10,061 nucleotides of DNA from Glaciimonas sp. (GCA_014377145.1 JACMQE010000228.1:1-10061); one strand, 5' to 3'. Shown: positions 1 to 7,164, counted from the first letter of the stretch. The notes: generated by a model not told the origin, from the letters alone. Numbers and translations: made by a program.

Positions 1-11
1 AGATTTTGTTG

Positions 12-42
12 GATGAGAAGGAGCATTAATTACCTTCTCATC
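12..42 (-). terminator. Hairpin downstream of rne, possible non-canonical terminator
   Basis: A perfect 10-bp stem (GATGAGAAGG at 12-21 with CCTTCTCATC at 33-42) encloses an 11-nt loop and lies about 28 bp beyond the rne stop codon. A second CTCATCC at 42-48 can pair with 11-17 as an alternative outer stem. No T-rich tract follows the stem on either strand, so it is not a classical intrinsic terminator. It could instead protect the rne mRNA 3' end. Seen directly; function inferred. Confidence 0.4.
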
Positions 43-69
43 TCATCCAGTTATAACAACATAGGCAAG

Positions 70-3000
70 TTATTGCCGATGTTGCTCGGTTTCTATTTGC
101 ATCAATGGTTCACTGACCAGCACCGGCTGTAGCTTACGCTCACGTGGCGCACGCGTTGCAACCACGATCTTTGCTGCTGCCTCTTGCGCTGCGCGTAGTT
201 TGGCTGGATCGGTAGCTGCCAATGTTAAACCAGCGGATGCCAGCACACCTTGTAGATCATCGAACGAAAGTGAAGTGGTTAATGGTGTTGATACGCTGCG
301 AGCTGCCGTAGGTGCAACTTGCGTTGTCACCTCAACTAGTGCCACTGCAATCGGTGCAGTTACTGATTCTTCAACAATAGTAAGGGCATGAATGACTTCG
401 TTTATCTCAACCATCTTCGCGGCCGATGCACTGATAGATGGCGCTTCTGATATAGTTGTCAATATGACAAATTCAGGCGTGGTTAGGGCAGCTGGTAATG
501 GCGTTAATATTGTTATTACTTGCTCTTCCGCTACTGTTTCGATAGATATAGCATGTGTTGTTATCTGTATGGTTACTTTCTCCTTAGCTGGTGTATTGAC
601 CACTTCTGCCGTCATTGCAACATGCTGAGGTGCTATTGGTGCGGCAATAATGGCCGACAGTGCGCGTGATGGTTGCGGCGTTACTATATTTGCCATATCA
701 ATTATTTCATTGGCTGCTTTGACAGTACTCTCTTGATCCACCGGAGCCATCGACATCTCGGCCGCTTGAGGTGGGGTCGCCACGAGAGTAGCAGGGCTAG
801 CGTTGACAGTAGCGTGGTTAACTTCAGTATTGTGTTGGGTGTCAGTTAAATCACTATTTTCTTCGAGCGAGTTTTCGCTCTCATCAATGCCGGTTTCGGT
901 ACCGTCACGATCACGGCGGTTACGGTTGCGACCGCCACGACGACTTGGTTCCTCTCCTTCGGCACGCGGGGCACTTGGATCAAATATCTCTACATCAGAG
1001 TTTTTCTCTGGGGCGATTTTCATCTTCAGCAAGGGCGCCTCAAATACTAGGGCGTTAGGAAGCTTTTCTTCCTTCCAGACTTCGTTCGTAATTTCCCTAC
1101 GTTCTTCCCTTGGTGGACGTGGCGTTCGTTCACCGCGTTGACGACCTTCAAAACGTGCTTCGTTTGGTCGGACCTCAGTCGGCTCTCTTGGCTCTCTTGG
1201 CTCTCTTGGCTCGCGTGGTGGGCGCGGTTGACGTTGTGTTTTAGCTTCTGTAGCCGTTGCAAGGGCTACTGCTGCCGGTTTTTTAGTACTGTTGGCGTTT
1301 TCTTCACGCGCTTCGACGGGGGTACCCTCTTCGTCGCGATCACGATTGCCGCCGCCGCGCCTGCGTCCACGCTGGCCACGTCCATTGCGATCAGCACCAC
1401 GCTCACCGCGTGGTTTTGTTGCGTGGACAGTCGTTGTAGCGACCTCTGTTGATGCTGGTTTTTTGAAGAAAAAAGCCATGATTTTGGCGATTAAGCCTTC
1501 GCCAGTATTGATAATTACTGATGTAGCCACAGAGGCGATAGCGATGGGCTTGCGTTCGACGATCGGTGCCTGATCAGGGGTGATACCTTTAACTACGGCT
1601 TCTTGACGTGGTTTTCCTTCTTCTTTTTGACGTTTGCTATAGCCGATATCGGTATCAGCCTGCTCTGCCATAGCGTAGCTTGCCTGGGTTTCTTCAAGGC
1701 GCGGATCGTCGTGCTTTAGACGTTCAAGCTTGTAGTGTGGCGTTTCCAGATGTTTATTTGGAATAAGGATTACAGCAACGTGATGACGAGTTTCGATCTT
1801 CAGAATCTCACCACGTTTTTCGTTGAGCAGGAAGCCAGCAACATCGACCGGTGCTTGAACGTGAATAGTGGCCGAGTTCTCTTTCATTGCTTCTTCCTGA
1901 ATGATACGCAGTACTTGCAAGGCGGATGATTCAATATCGCGAATATGGCCAGTACCGTTACAGCGTGGGCAGGTTACATGGCTGCCTTCGGATAAGGACG
2001 GACGTAGACGTTGACGTGATAGTTCCATCAGGCCAAAACGAGAAATCTTACCCATTTGCACACGAGCGCGGTCATACCGCAGCGCATCTTTGAGGCGAGT
2101 TTCGACTTCACGCTGGTTTTTCGAGTTCTCCATGTCAATAAAGTCGATGACAATTAAACCACCTAAATCGCGTAATCGTAACTGGCGAGTGACTTCTTCA
2201 GCAGCTTCGCAGTTGGTATTAAAAGCTGTGGTTTCGATGTCGCTGCCGCGCGTTGCGCGGGCGGAGTTGACGTCCACTGATACTAGCGCTTCAGTGTGAT
2301 CAATTACAATCGCCCCTCCGGATGGCAAAGGAACGGTGCGTGAGTAGGCAGTTTCGATCTGATGTTCGATTTGGAAGCGTGAAAACAGTGGTACATCGTC
2401 GTGGTAGCGCTTGATGCGGTGGGCCATGTCCGGCATCACGTGTGCCATAAATTGCTGGGCTTGTTCGTGAATTTCGTCAGTATCGATCAGAATTTCGCCG
2501 ATATCTGGCTGAAAGTAATCGCGAATTGCGCGAATGACTAATGAGGATTCTTGGTAAATCAGGAAGGCACCGTTACCTTGCATGCCAGCATCTTCAATTG
2601 CGCGCCAAAGCTGCATCAGATAATTTAAATCCCATTGCAGCTCGTCAACATTGCGACCAATACCAGCAGTGCGTGCAATCACCGACATGCCTGATGGTAG
2701 GTCTAGCTTGTCCATAGTTTCGCGCAGTTCTTGGCGTTCTTCCCCTTCAACACGGCGGGAAACACCCCCGCCACGTGGATTGTTTGGCATTAACACCAGA
2801 TAGCGGCCTGCAAGTGATACGAAAGAGGTCAGGGCTGCACCTTTATTGCCACGCTCTTCTTTTTCGACCTGGACCATGATTTCTTGGCCTTCGCGCAGGG
2901 CTTCTTTAATCGAGGCGCTACGAACATCGACGCCTTCCTTATAGTAGGTACGGGCAACTTCTTTAAAGTAAGTACGGGCAACTTCTTTGAAAGGCAAGAA

Positions 3001-3198
3001 GCCGTGGCGTTCTTCACCATAATTAACAAAACAGGCTTCGAGCGACGGCTCGATCCGTGTAATCACACCTTTGTAAATATTGGATTTGCGTTGTTCGCGT
3101 CCAGTGGTTTCGATATCGATGTCGATAAGCTTTTGCCCATCAACAACCGCTACGCCCAAATCTTCTTGCTGCGTAGCATTAAACAACATGCGCTTCAT
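70..3198 (-). CDS. rne: Ribonuclease E (RNase E)
   Basis: Endoribonuclease that starts mRNA decay, processes 5S rRNA and tRNA precursors and scaffolds the degradosome at the inner membrane. The start at 3198 (MKRMLFNAT, the family N-terminus) has a GGAG ribosome site at 3206-3209; a start nine codons upstream is open but lacks this support. The product is 1042 residues. In order: S1 domain (about 35-130); RNase H-like and DNase I-like catalytic core with the magnesium aspartates in SVDVNSAR (D309) and VIDFIDM (D352); zinc-link CPRC (C410, C413); small domain to about 510. An amphipathic stretch GLIAKIMAFFFKKP (567-580) sits where E. coli has its membrane-targeting helix. The rest is low-complexity, with Arg-rich RNA-binding-like stretches at 597-621 and 752-765, PRE repeats at 660-673, a long Ala/Thr/Val-rich linker and a conserved-looking beta-proteobacterial tail (SAGL to RERK, about 990-1023). 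The S1 domain carries an 8-residue duplication. Catalytic motifs are intact, so the enzyme is probably functional. Confidence 0.97.
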   Translation of the reverse strand: MKRMLFNATQQEDLGVAVVDGQKLIDIDIETTGREQRKSNIYKGVITRIEPSLEACFVNYGEERHGFLPFKEVARTYFKEVARTYYKEGVDVRSASIKEALREGQEIMVQVEKEERGNKGAALTSFVSLAGRYLVLMPNNPRGGGVSRRVEGEERQELRETMDKLDLPSGMSVIARTAGIGRNVDELQWDLNYLMQLWRAIEDAGMQGNGAFLIYQESSLVIRAIRDYFQPDIGEILIDTDEIHEQAQQFMAHVMPDMAHRIKRYHDDVPLFSRFQIEHQIETAYSRTVPLPSGGAIVIDHTEALVSVDVNSARATRGSDIETTAFNTNCEAAEEVTRQLRLRDLGGLIVIDFIDMENSKNQREVETRLKDALRYDRARVQMGKISRFGLMELSRQRLRPSLSEGSHVTCPRCNGTGHIRDIESSALQVLRIIQEEAMKENSATIHVQAPVDVAGFLLNEKRGEILKIETRHHVAVILIPNKHLETPHYKLERLKHDDPRLEETQASYAMAEQADTDIGYSKRQKEEGKPRQEAVVKGITPDQAPIVERKPIAIASVATSVIINTGEGLIAKIMAFFFKKPASTEVATTTVHATKPRGERGADRNGRGQRGRRRGGGNRDRDEEGTPVEAREENANSTKKPAAVALATATEAKTQRQPRPPREPREPREPREPTEVRPNEARFEGRQRGERTPRPPREERREITNEVWKEEKLPNALVFEAPLLKMKIAPEKNSDVEIFDPSAPRAEGEEPSRRGGRNRNRRDRDGTETGIDESENSLEENSDLTDTQHNTEVNHATVNASPATLVATPPQAAEMSMAPVDQESTVKAANEIIDMANIVTPQPSRALSAIIAAPIAPQHVAMTAEVVNTPAKEKVTIQITTHAISIETVAEEQVITILTPLPAALTTPEFVILTTISEAPSISASAAKMVEINEVIHALTIVEESVTAPIAVALVEVTTQVAPTAARSVSTPLTTSLSFDDLQGVLASAGLTLAATDPAKLRAAQEAAAKIVVATRAPRERKLQPVLVSEPLMQIETEQHRQ
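1181..1216 (-). repeat. 9-bp tandem repeat coding Pro-Arg-Glu in rne
   Basis: Three perfect copies of GGCTCTCTT (1181-1207) and a fourth degenerate copy (GGCTCGCGT, 1208-1216) run in frame inside rne. On the coding strand they give Pro-Arg-Glu repeats in the disordered C-terminal half. Copy number should vary freely without shifting the frame. Confidence 0.9.
2944..2991 (-). repeat. 24-bp tandem duplication inside the rne S1 domain
   Basis: Positions 2944-2967 and 2968-2991 are the same 24 bp with two differences (2947/2971 and 2965/2989). They encode FKEVARTY twice (residues 70-77 and 78-85), followed by YKEG. E. coli and, as I recall, other Burkholderiales carry this segment once. The duplication is in frame, and both copies keep the motif. 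Confidence 0.9.
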
Positions 3199-3203
3199 TT
3201 TTT

Positions 3204-3224
3204 CACTCCGTGGCCCTAAGGCCA
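3204..3224 (-). promoter_or_regulatory. rne ribosome binding site with an abutting hairpin
   Basis: On the rne strand CGGAGTG (3210-3204) lies five bases before the ATG at 3198. Directly upstream, with no gap, is a 5-bp hairpin TGGCC-TTAG-GGCCA (3224-3211). A CACTCC on the same strand (plus positions 3286-3291) is a perfect 6-nt complement of the ribosome site GGAGTG and could mask it. The ribosome site decides the start codon. The regulatory role of the pairing is speculative. Confidence 0.6.
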
Positions 3225-3517
3225 TTTGATGCCGCTTAACATTGCAATAATTCTAGCGGCAGAACACAGGGATGTACGCAAAGAAGGAGTGTTTGGGAGG
3301 CCGGAATTGCCTTGGTGTGTCAGTGCAACGATGGCGCTGAGGGTACAACGGGGCAAATATGCAGTGTTGCCGTTTGCTAAACAACCAGCGCTTACCGTGT
3401 CAACGTCGCACATATTGCAATTACATATTGCGAGCATGATATCTGGAGATGAGCTTCTTGGAAGGTTCAAAAAAAGCATTTTTTCAGCAAAAATTGGCGA
3501 TACGTTCACTACATTAA

Positions 3518-3573
3518 CTAGCGAGCCTGTCAAGTCGCGTTTCAAACCTTCTGACGCATGTCAGTCTCGCTAG
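3518..3573 (-). promoter_or_regulatory. Nested stem-loop in the presumed rne leader
   Basis: CTAGCGAG (3518-3525) pairs perfectly with CTCGCTAG (3566-3573). Inside this 8-bp closing stem, one base from its right arm, is a second hairpin CTGAC-GCAT-GTCAG (3551-3564). Both form on either strand. If rne is transcribed from near 3775, the structure lies 320-375 nt upstream of its start codon. E. coli RNase E senses its own leader through a stem-loop, so a similar role is possible, but no sequence match is claimed. Confidence 0.45.
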
Positions 3574-3761
3574 ACCTTATCCTATTTATTCAAACATACC
3601 GTCCAACCTCCGTACGCGTTATCCGATGACAACTACGGTGCGACCTTGACTCGCGCAGGGGTGATGCGTACACATTTTTTCCATTAAATTTGCAAATTGA
3701 CGAGGCTGGTGGAGACGCCCCTGTGTAGAATGGTCTTTTTATTCTTACACTAACAACGATT

Positions 3762-3790
3762 TTGTAACTACTGCCAAACAATTATATATT
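3762..3790 (+). promoter_or_regulatory. Candidate sigma-70 promoter for rluC
   Basis: TTGTAA (3762-3767, 4 of 6 consensus bases) is followed after exactly 17 bp by TATATT (3785-3790, 5 of 6). Transcription would begin near 3797 and give rluC a leader of about 140 nt that contains the stems at 3829-3890. This is the best promoter match in the intergenic region. It is predicted by eye only. Confidence 0.5.
3781..3786 (-). promoter_or_regulatory. Perfect -10 hexamer facing rne, overlapping the rluC -10
   Basis: On the minus strand this is an exact TATAAT. It shares bases 3785-3786 with the plus-strand TATATT. The minus -35 region is poor: with an 18-bp spacer the best hexamer, TCGCTA, matches 3 of 6. 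If used, it would start rne transcription near 3774 and give a leader of about 575 nt. Two -10 elements on opposite strands suggest a bidirectional promoter. Confidence 0.35.
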
Positions 3791-3828
3791 CAAAATAAAG
3801 GACTTAGCGAGATTTTCTGACACAAAAG

Positions 3829-3890
3829 CTGAGGGTCGCCGTGATGGGCGAACTCAGGGCCGGGCACAGGCGCGGGATCCAGCCGCGACC
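3829..3890 (+). promoter_or_regulatory. Structured 5' leader of rluC with alternative pairings
   Basis: Stem 1 pairs CTGAG (3829-3833) with CTCAG (3853-3857) and TCGCC (3836-3840) with GGCGA (3847-3851), separated by a small internal loop. Stem 2 pairs CGCGG (3871-3875) with CCGCG (3883-3887). A third pairing, GGTCGC (3834-3839) with GCGACC (3885-3890), is perfect and excludes both stems. The segment is G+C-rich between AT-rich flanks and lies between the predicted promoter and the rluC start. I do not recognise it as a named riboswitch. The strand is uncertain because the stems also form on the rne side, where it would lie upstream of the minus -10. Confidence 0.5.
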
Positions 3891-3937
3891 AAGTATAAAC
3901 CGTCCCTCAAAGTAATGTTACTAAGGCACCTAAGTTG

Positions 3938-4948
3938 ATGAAGAAAGTGACCACCGCACTCATGGCGCCCGTTGAATCTAGTGTCGCACCCCAGACGCAA
4001 CTCATCAATATTTCTGAAGAGGAGGCGGGTCAGCGAATTGATAACTTTTTACTACGTATTTGCAAGGGCGTGCCTAAAAGCCATATTTATCGCGTCCTCC
4101 GTTGTGGAGAAGTGCGGATAAATAAAGGCCGGATCGATCATATGTATCGGTTGATAGAAGGCGATATTTTGCGAGTGCCGCCGATTCGTATGGCCGAGAA
4201 GACCGAGAAAACGGCGCCCGGTGCAGAGTTTAAAATCTTGCTGGAAGATAGTTATGTGCTTGTCATAGACAAGCCAGCGGGTGTGGCCGTCCATGGTGGC
4301 TCTGGTGTTAGTTATGGCGTCATTGAGCAACTCCGTGCTTCACGCCCTGCTGCTAAATTTCTGGAACTGGTGCATCGACTGGATCGAGATACCTCTGGTA
4401 TTTTGTTACTAGCTAAAAAACGTTCTGCGTTAACTAATTTGCATGAGCAAATGCGGGAGGGCGATACTGACAAACGCTATCAAGTGTTGGTACATGGGAA
4501 TTGGAAAAATGCGCGCCAAAACGTGAAGTTGCCTTTGCACAAATATATGGCTGCGAATGGTGAGCGTCGGGTAAAGGTGCAGGAGGATGGTCAAGCATCT
4601 CATACTGTGTTTAGCTTGATTCGGCGATACGGCGATTTCGCATTACTGGAGGCGGAGTTAAAAACTGGACGGACGCATCAAATTCGTGTGCATCTTGCGT
4701 CTTGCGGTTTTGCGATATTGGGCGATGATAAATACGGTGATTTCTCATTAAATCGCACCTTACAAAAAGCCGAAGGCGACCGCATAGCATTCAAACGTAT
4801 GTTTTTGCATGCCTATCAGATAACATTTTCGCATCCAGAGAATGGTAAGGCGGTGACGCTGAAATCATCGTTGCCAATCGAATGCGAGCGTTTTCTGAAG
4901 TGTTTGCCGCAAACTAGTAATGCATTAAAGCAGGTGCAAAATCATTAA
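3938..4948 (+). CDS. rluC: 23S rRNA pseudouridine synthase RluC
   Basis: RluA-family enzyme; E. coli RluC converts U955, U2504 and U2580 of 23S rRNA, near the peptidyl-transferase centre, to pseudouridine. The product is 336 residues, usual for the family. An N-terminal S4 RNA-binding domain (about 25-90, AGQRIDNFLL) precedes the catalytic domain. The catalytic motif HRLDRDTSG is intact with the nucleophile at D149, followed by the KTGRTHQIRVHL and GDDKYG motifs. ATG 3938 is chosen over the TTG codon directly before it; ATG 3962 (MAPVE) is also possible. Upstream AAGG (3923-3926) is a weak, rather distant ribosome site. Divergence from rne is the E. coli and general beta/gamma-proteobacterial arrangement. 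It probably leads a transcript that runs through the broken HAD and Rieske genes to sppA. No decay is visible in it. Confidence 0.96.
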   Translation: MKKVTTALMAPVESSVAPQTQLINISEEEAGQRIDNFLLRICKGVPKSHIYRVLRCGEVRINKGRIDHMYRLIEGDILRVPPIRMAEKTEKTAPGAEFKILLEDSYVLVIDKPAGVAVHGGSGVSYGVIEQLRASRPAAKFLELVHRLDRDTSGILLLAKKRSALTNLHEQMREGDTDKRYQVLVHGNWKNARQNVKLPLHKYMAANGERRVKVQEDGQASHTVFSLIRRYGDFALLEAELKTGRTHQIRVHLASCGFAILGDDKYGDFSLNRTLQKAEGDRIAFKRMFLHAYQITFSHPENGKAVTLKSSLPIECERFLKCLPQTSNALKQVQNH

Positions 4949-5024
4949 AATAGTTAGCGCTGGGTGGTAGGTGCTAAGCCTGCGCTGTTTGTCATCTTCC
5001 AGGACCGATTTTTAAAGAAGTTAT

Positions 5025-5056
5025 AAGGAGCTGGCAAGTTAACTGCCAGAAATATG
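5025..5056 (+). promoter_or_regulatory. Distant ribosome site and hairpin at the HAD gene start
   Basis: A strong AAGGAG (5025-5030) lies 23 nt before ATG 5054, too far for direct use. The gap is almost filled by a perfect hairpin, CTGGCA (5031-5036) with TGCCAG (5044-5049) around a 7-nt loop. Folded, it leaves four unpaired bases between ribosome site and start. Pairing is seen directly; bridging of the ribosome site is inference. Confidence 0.45.
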
Positions 5057-5713
5057 GCGCGAAATTTTTTTGATTTAATTGTTTTTGACTGGGATGGCAC
5101 GCTAATTGATAGCACAGCGACTATCATCAAATGTATTCAGGCATCGGCAAAAGATTTGGGGTGAGCTATTCCGGACCGTAGGGTCGCTTCCCATGTAATG
5201 GGTCTTGGATTAAGCGAAGCATTGCGAATGGCGATGCCAGGATTAGAGAACAGTCTTTATCCCCGTGTGGTAGAGCGTTATCGTTATCATTACCTGACAC
5301 AAGATCAGGATTTAACGCTTCTTGAAGGCGTTCGGGAAATGCTGGCGGATCTCTCGCAGCAGGGATATTTTCTGGCAGTGGCAACGGGAAAAAGTCGAGT
5401 TGGACTAAATCATGCGCTTCATGCAACTAATTTGTTGTCAGTGTTTGATGCAACGCGGTGCACTGACGAAACTTTTTCCAAGCCACATCCAACCATGTTG
5501 CAAGAACTTACGCGTGAATTGGGTCAGGATATGAGGCGTACCGTGATGATCGGCGATACTACGTATAATTTGCAAATAGCTATTAATGCGGGTACGGTGG
5601 CACTCGCTGTCGATTATGGCGCGCATCCTGTAAACGAGCTGAATGCATTAGATGCGATCTTTACTGCCAGCTCAGTCGTGCAATTGCATACCTGGTTGAG
5701 TGATAACGGCTAA
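5054..5713 (+). pseudogene. HAD-family phosphatase (phosphoglycolate phosphatase-like), broken by in-frame TGA
   Basis: Haloacid dehalogenase subfamily IA hydrolase, of the type that sits after rluC in Burkholderiales; its substrate is not established. Reading from ATG 5054 gives the nucleophile motif DWDGTLID (D12, D14), then a TGA at codon 37 (5162-5164) inside DLG-stop-AIPD. The same frame continues uninterrupted to TAA at 5713, 219 codons in all. Motif II (VATGK, T111) and motif III lysine (FSKPHP, K143) are present. Motif IV reads GDTTYN (168-172), where the family usually has GDTTYD; the missing second acid is a second lesion. An internal ATG at 5198 could start a 171-residue product, but it would lack the nucleophile. 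Trp in this window is coded by TGG and rluC and sppA read through normally, so TGA recoding is unlikely. A change from a leucine TTA is one plausible origin. Confidence 0.85.
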
Positions 5714-5770
5714 ATATACGCTATGAATTGTGAGTTCGTCAGTCCTGAATTCACATTTTAGCCAACAAAT

Positions 5771-6186
5771 ATGACAACTATTTTGATATCCATTTGTTCT
5801 TCATCGGAATTGGTAGAGCAAAGTAAAGAAGTGCCTTTTGTTGTATGTGTCAAGGGCGAAGAGGCAACCGCCTTCGCCGTCCGGTATGACAACGCGGTGC
5901 AAGGTTATTTGAATCGTTTGTGCACATGTGCCGATTGGATTGGAAAGAGAGGGATTTTTTGAATCTAAAAGCTTATATTTAATGTGTGCCACGCACGGGG
6001 CTGTGTTTATACGCCGGATAATGTGTTGGGGGACCTTGCCGAGGATTGAATTTACGCAAGCTTGCGATTGAAGAAAACAATACTCAGGTATTCTGGCGTC
6101 CTAATAGATATGCAAAGCACATGGAGCGCAAGCGTTTCTTGGATTATTTTAATAATCCTAAAAAGTTAAAGCCGGAATATATGTAA
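5771..6186 (+). pseudogene. Rieske [2Fe-2S] protein gene, broken by three frameshifts
   Basis: Small Rieske ferredoxin-like protein that in Burkholderiales lies between the HAD gene and sppA; its partner is unknown. The open frame from ATG 5771 ends at 5962 after 63 codons, but homology continues in other frames. One extra T at 5917-5919 explains the first break: without it the text reads NRCAHVPIG and runs on to LMCATHGAV, restoring both ligand pairs (C-x-H and C-x-x-H). A second shift near 6003-6008 moves into the YTPDN frame. A third, consistent with one lost G near 6023, moves into GVGGPCRGLNLRK. That frame stays open to TAA at 6186, ending in a basic tail (ERKRFLDYFNNPKKLKPEYM). All key residues can be reconstructed, so inactivation looks recent. 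Sequencing error is the main alternative, although three in 416 bp would be many. Confidence 0.8.
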
Positions 6187-6213
6187 ATAATTTGTAAAAG
6201 CGATATTGAGAAT

Positions 6214-7164
6214 ATGGAAAATTCAAAAAAAGAAGGCTGGGAACGTAATTTGTTGGAAAAATTGGCAACGGCATCTTTGCGCGAGCAGCGTGCGCGCCGC
6301 CGTTGGGGAATTTTCTTTAAATTGGGGACTTTTTGTCTGATCGGATTTGGGTTTTGGTACGCCGCCCATTACGAAAACGCAGACACGCCCAATGTTGGTC
6401 GGCATACCGCGCTAGTTAAACTGAACGGGGCAATTGATGCGGACGGTAATGGCTCTGCGAATGTATTGTTACCGGCGCTTGATGACGCCTTTGCCGCGAC
6501 TGATTCAGTCGGTGTAATATTGCGCATCAATAGTCCTGGGGGCAGCCCAGTGCAGGCTGGGGTTATCAATGATGAGATTTATCGGTTGCGGAAAGAATAT
6601 CCAAAGAAGCCGTTTTATGTGGTGGTGGATGAAATGTGTGCTTCAGGAGGCTACTATATTGCGGCTGCCGCTGACAAGATTTATGTCAACAAAGCCAGCA
6701 TCGTTGGTTCAATAGGCGTTCTGATGGATGGCTTTGGTTTTACCGGTTTGATGGAAAAGCTGGGCGTCGAGCGGCGCTTGTTGTCGGCTGGCGAGAATAA
6801 AGGATTTCTTGATCCGTTCAGTTCAATGAGTGAGACGCAAAAGGGCTATGCTAAAGAAATGCTGAATGATATTCATCAGCAATTTATCGAGGTAGTACGC
6901 AAGGGTCGCGGTACGCGTTTGAAAGAAACACCCGAAACATTCTCAGGCTTGTTTTGGACAGGTAGCAAAGCGGTAGATATGGGTTTGGCAGATGGATTTG
7001 GCACAGTCGAAAGTGTCTCGCGCGACGTTCTCAAAGCTGAAGACATTGTTGAATATACGAAGAGTGAAGGCTTACCTGAGCGTGTTTTAAAGAAATTTGG
7101 CGTGGCCGTCGGCGCTGGGGTTGTAGAGTCAATGATGAGCCCTCAGAAACCAGCACTACGTTAA
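6214..7164 (+). CDS. sppA: Signal peptide peptidase SppA-like serine protease (peptidase S49)
   Basis: Inner-membrane protease of the short (36-kDa) SppA type, which degrades cleaved signal peptides and perhaps other membrane peptides. The product is 316 residues. A basic N-terminus (residues 1-31, rich in Arg and Lys) precedes one membrane segment (about 32-51), leaving the catalytic domain on the periplasmic side. S49 landmarks are RINSPGGSP (104-112), the nucleophile Ser144 in CASGGYYIA and the general base Lys196 in AGENKGF. The 52-residue gap between Ser and Lys equals that of B. subtilis SppA (S147, K199). Only a weak GAG lies just before the ATG. The gene follows the Rieske remnant by 27 bp and was probably co-transcribed with rluC. 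It is intact, in contrast to its two upstream neighbours. Confidence 0.95.
   Translation: MENSKKEGWERNLLEKLATASLREQRARRRWGIFFKLGTFCLIGFGFWYAAHYENADTPNVGRHTALVKLNGAIDADGNGSANVLLPALDDAFAATDSVGVILRINSPGGSPVQAGVINDEIYRLRKEYPKKPFYVVVDEMCASGGYYIAAAADKIYVNKASIVGSIGVLMDGFGFTGLMEKLGVERRLLSAGENKGFLDPFSSMSETQKGYAKEMLNDIHQQFIEVVRKGRGTRLKETPETFSGLFWTGSKAVDMGLADGFGTVESVSRDVLKAEDIVEYTKSEGLPERVLKKFGVAVGAGVVESMMSPQKPALR

Larger units (their letters stand above)
3199..3937. other. Divergent intergenic region between rne and rluC, no supported gene
   Basis: This 739-bp stretch separates the divergent rne and rluC genes. Open frames of about 110 codons exist on both strands (3216-3545 minus, 3226-3573 plus), but neither product resembles a known family. 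The minus one starts with TTG and runs over the rne ribosome site. The region is best read as promoters plus long leaders. Separate entries describe the rluC promoter, the overlapping minus -10, the rluC leader stems and the rne-side stems. Smaller signals are a 12-bp palindrome AATTTGCAAATT near 3687, and CCGTA/TACGG arms near 3610-3640. A long rne leader fits the known RNase E autoregulation in E. coli, whose leader is 361 nt. That parallel is inference. Confidence 0.7.

Noticed and set aside
200..1573. Several plus-strand open frames of 60-115 codons opposite the 3' half of rne
   Set aside because: Antisense shadows of the low-complexity rne tail, with Ser/Thr/Val or Arg/Ser-rich products and no ribosome sites.
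3216..3573. Overlapping open frames of about 110-115 codons on both strands between rne and rluC
   Set aside because: No family resemblance; the minus frame starts with TTG and covers the rne ribosome site. The bases are better explained as leader and promoter DNA.
5162..5164. TGA recoded as an amino acid (selenocysteine or tryptophan) in the HAD gene
   Set aside because: Other genes use TGG for Trp with no internal TGA. HAD enzymes do not need selenocysteine here, no downstream selenocysteine-type stem is evident, and motif IV is also damaged.
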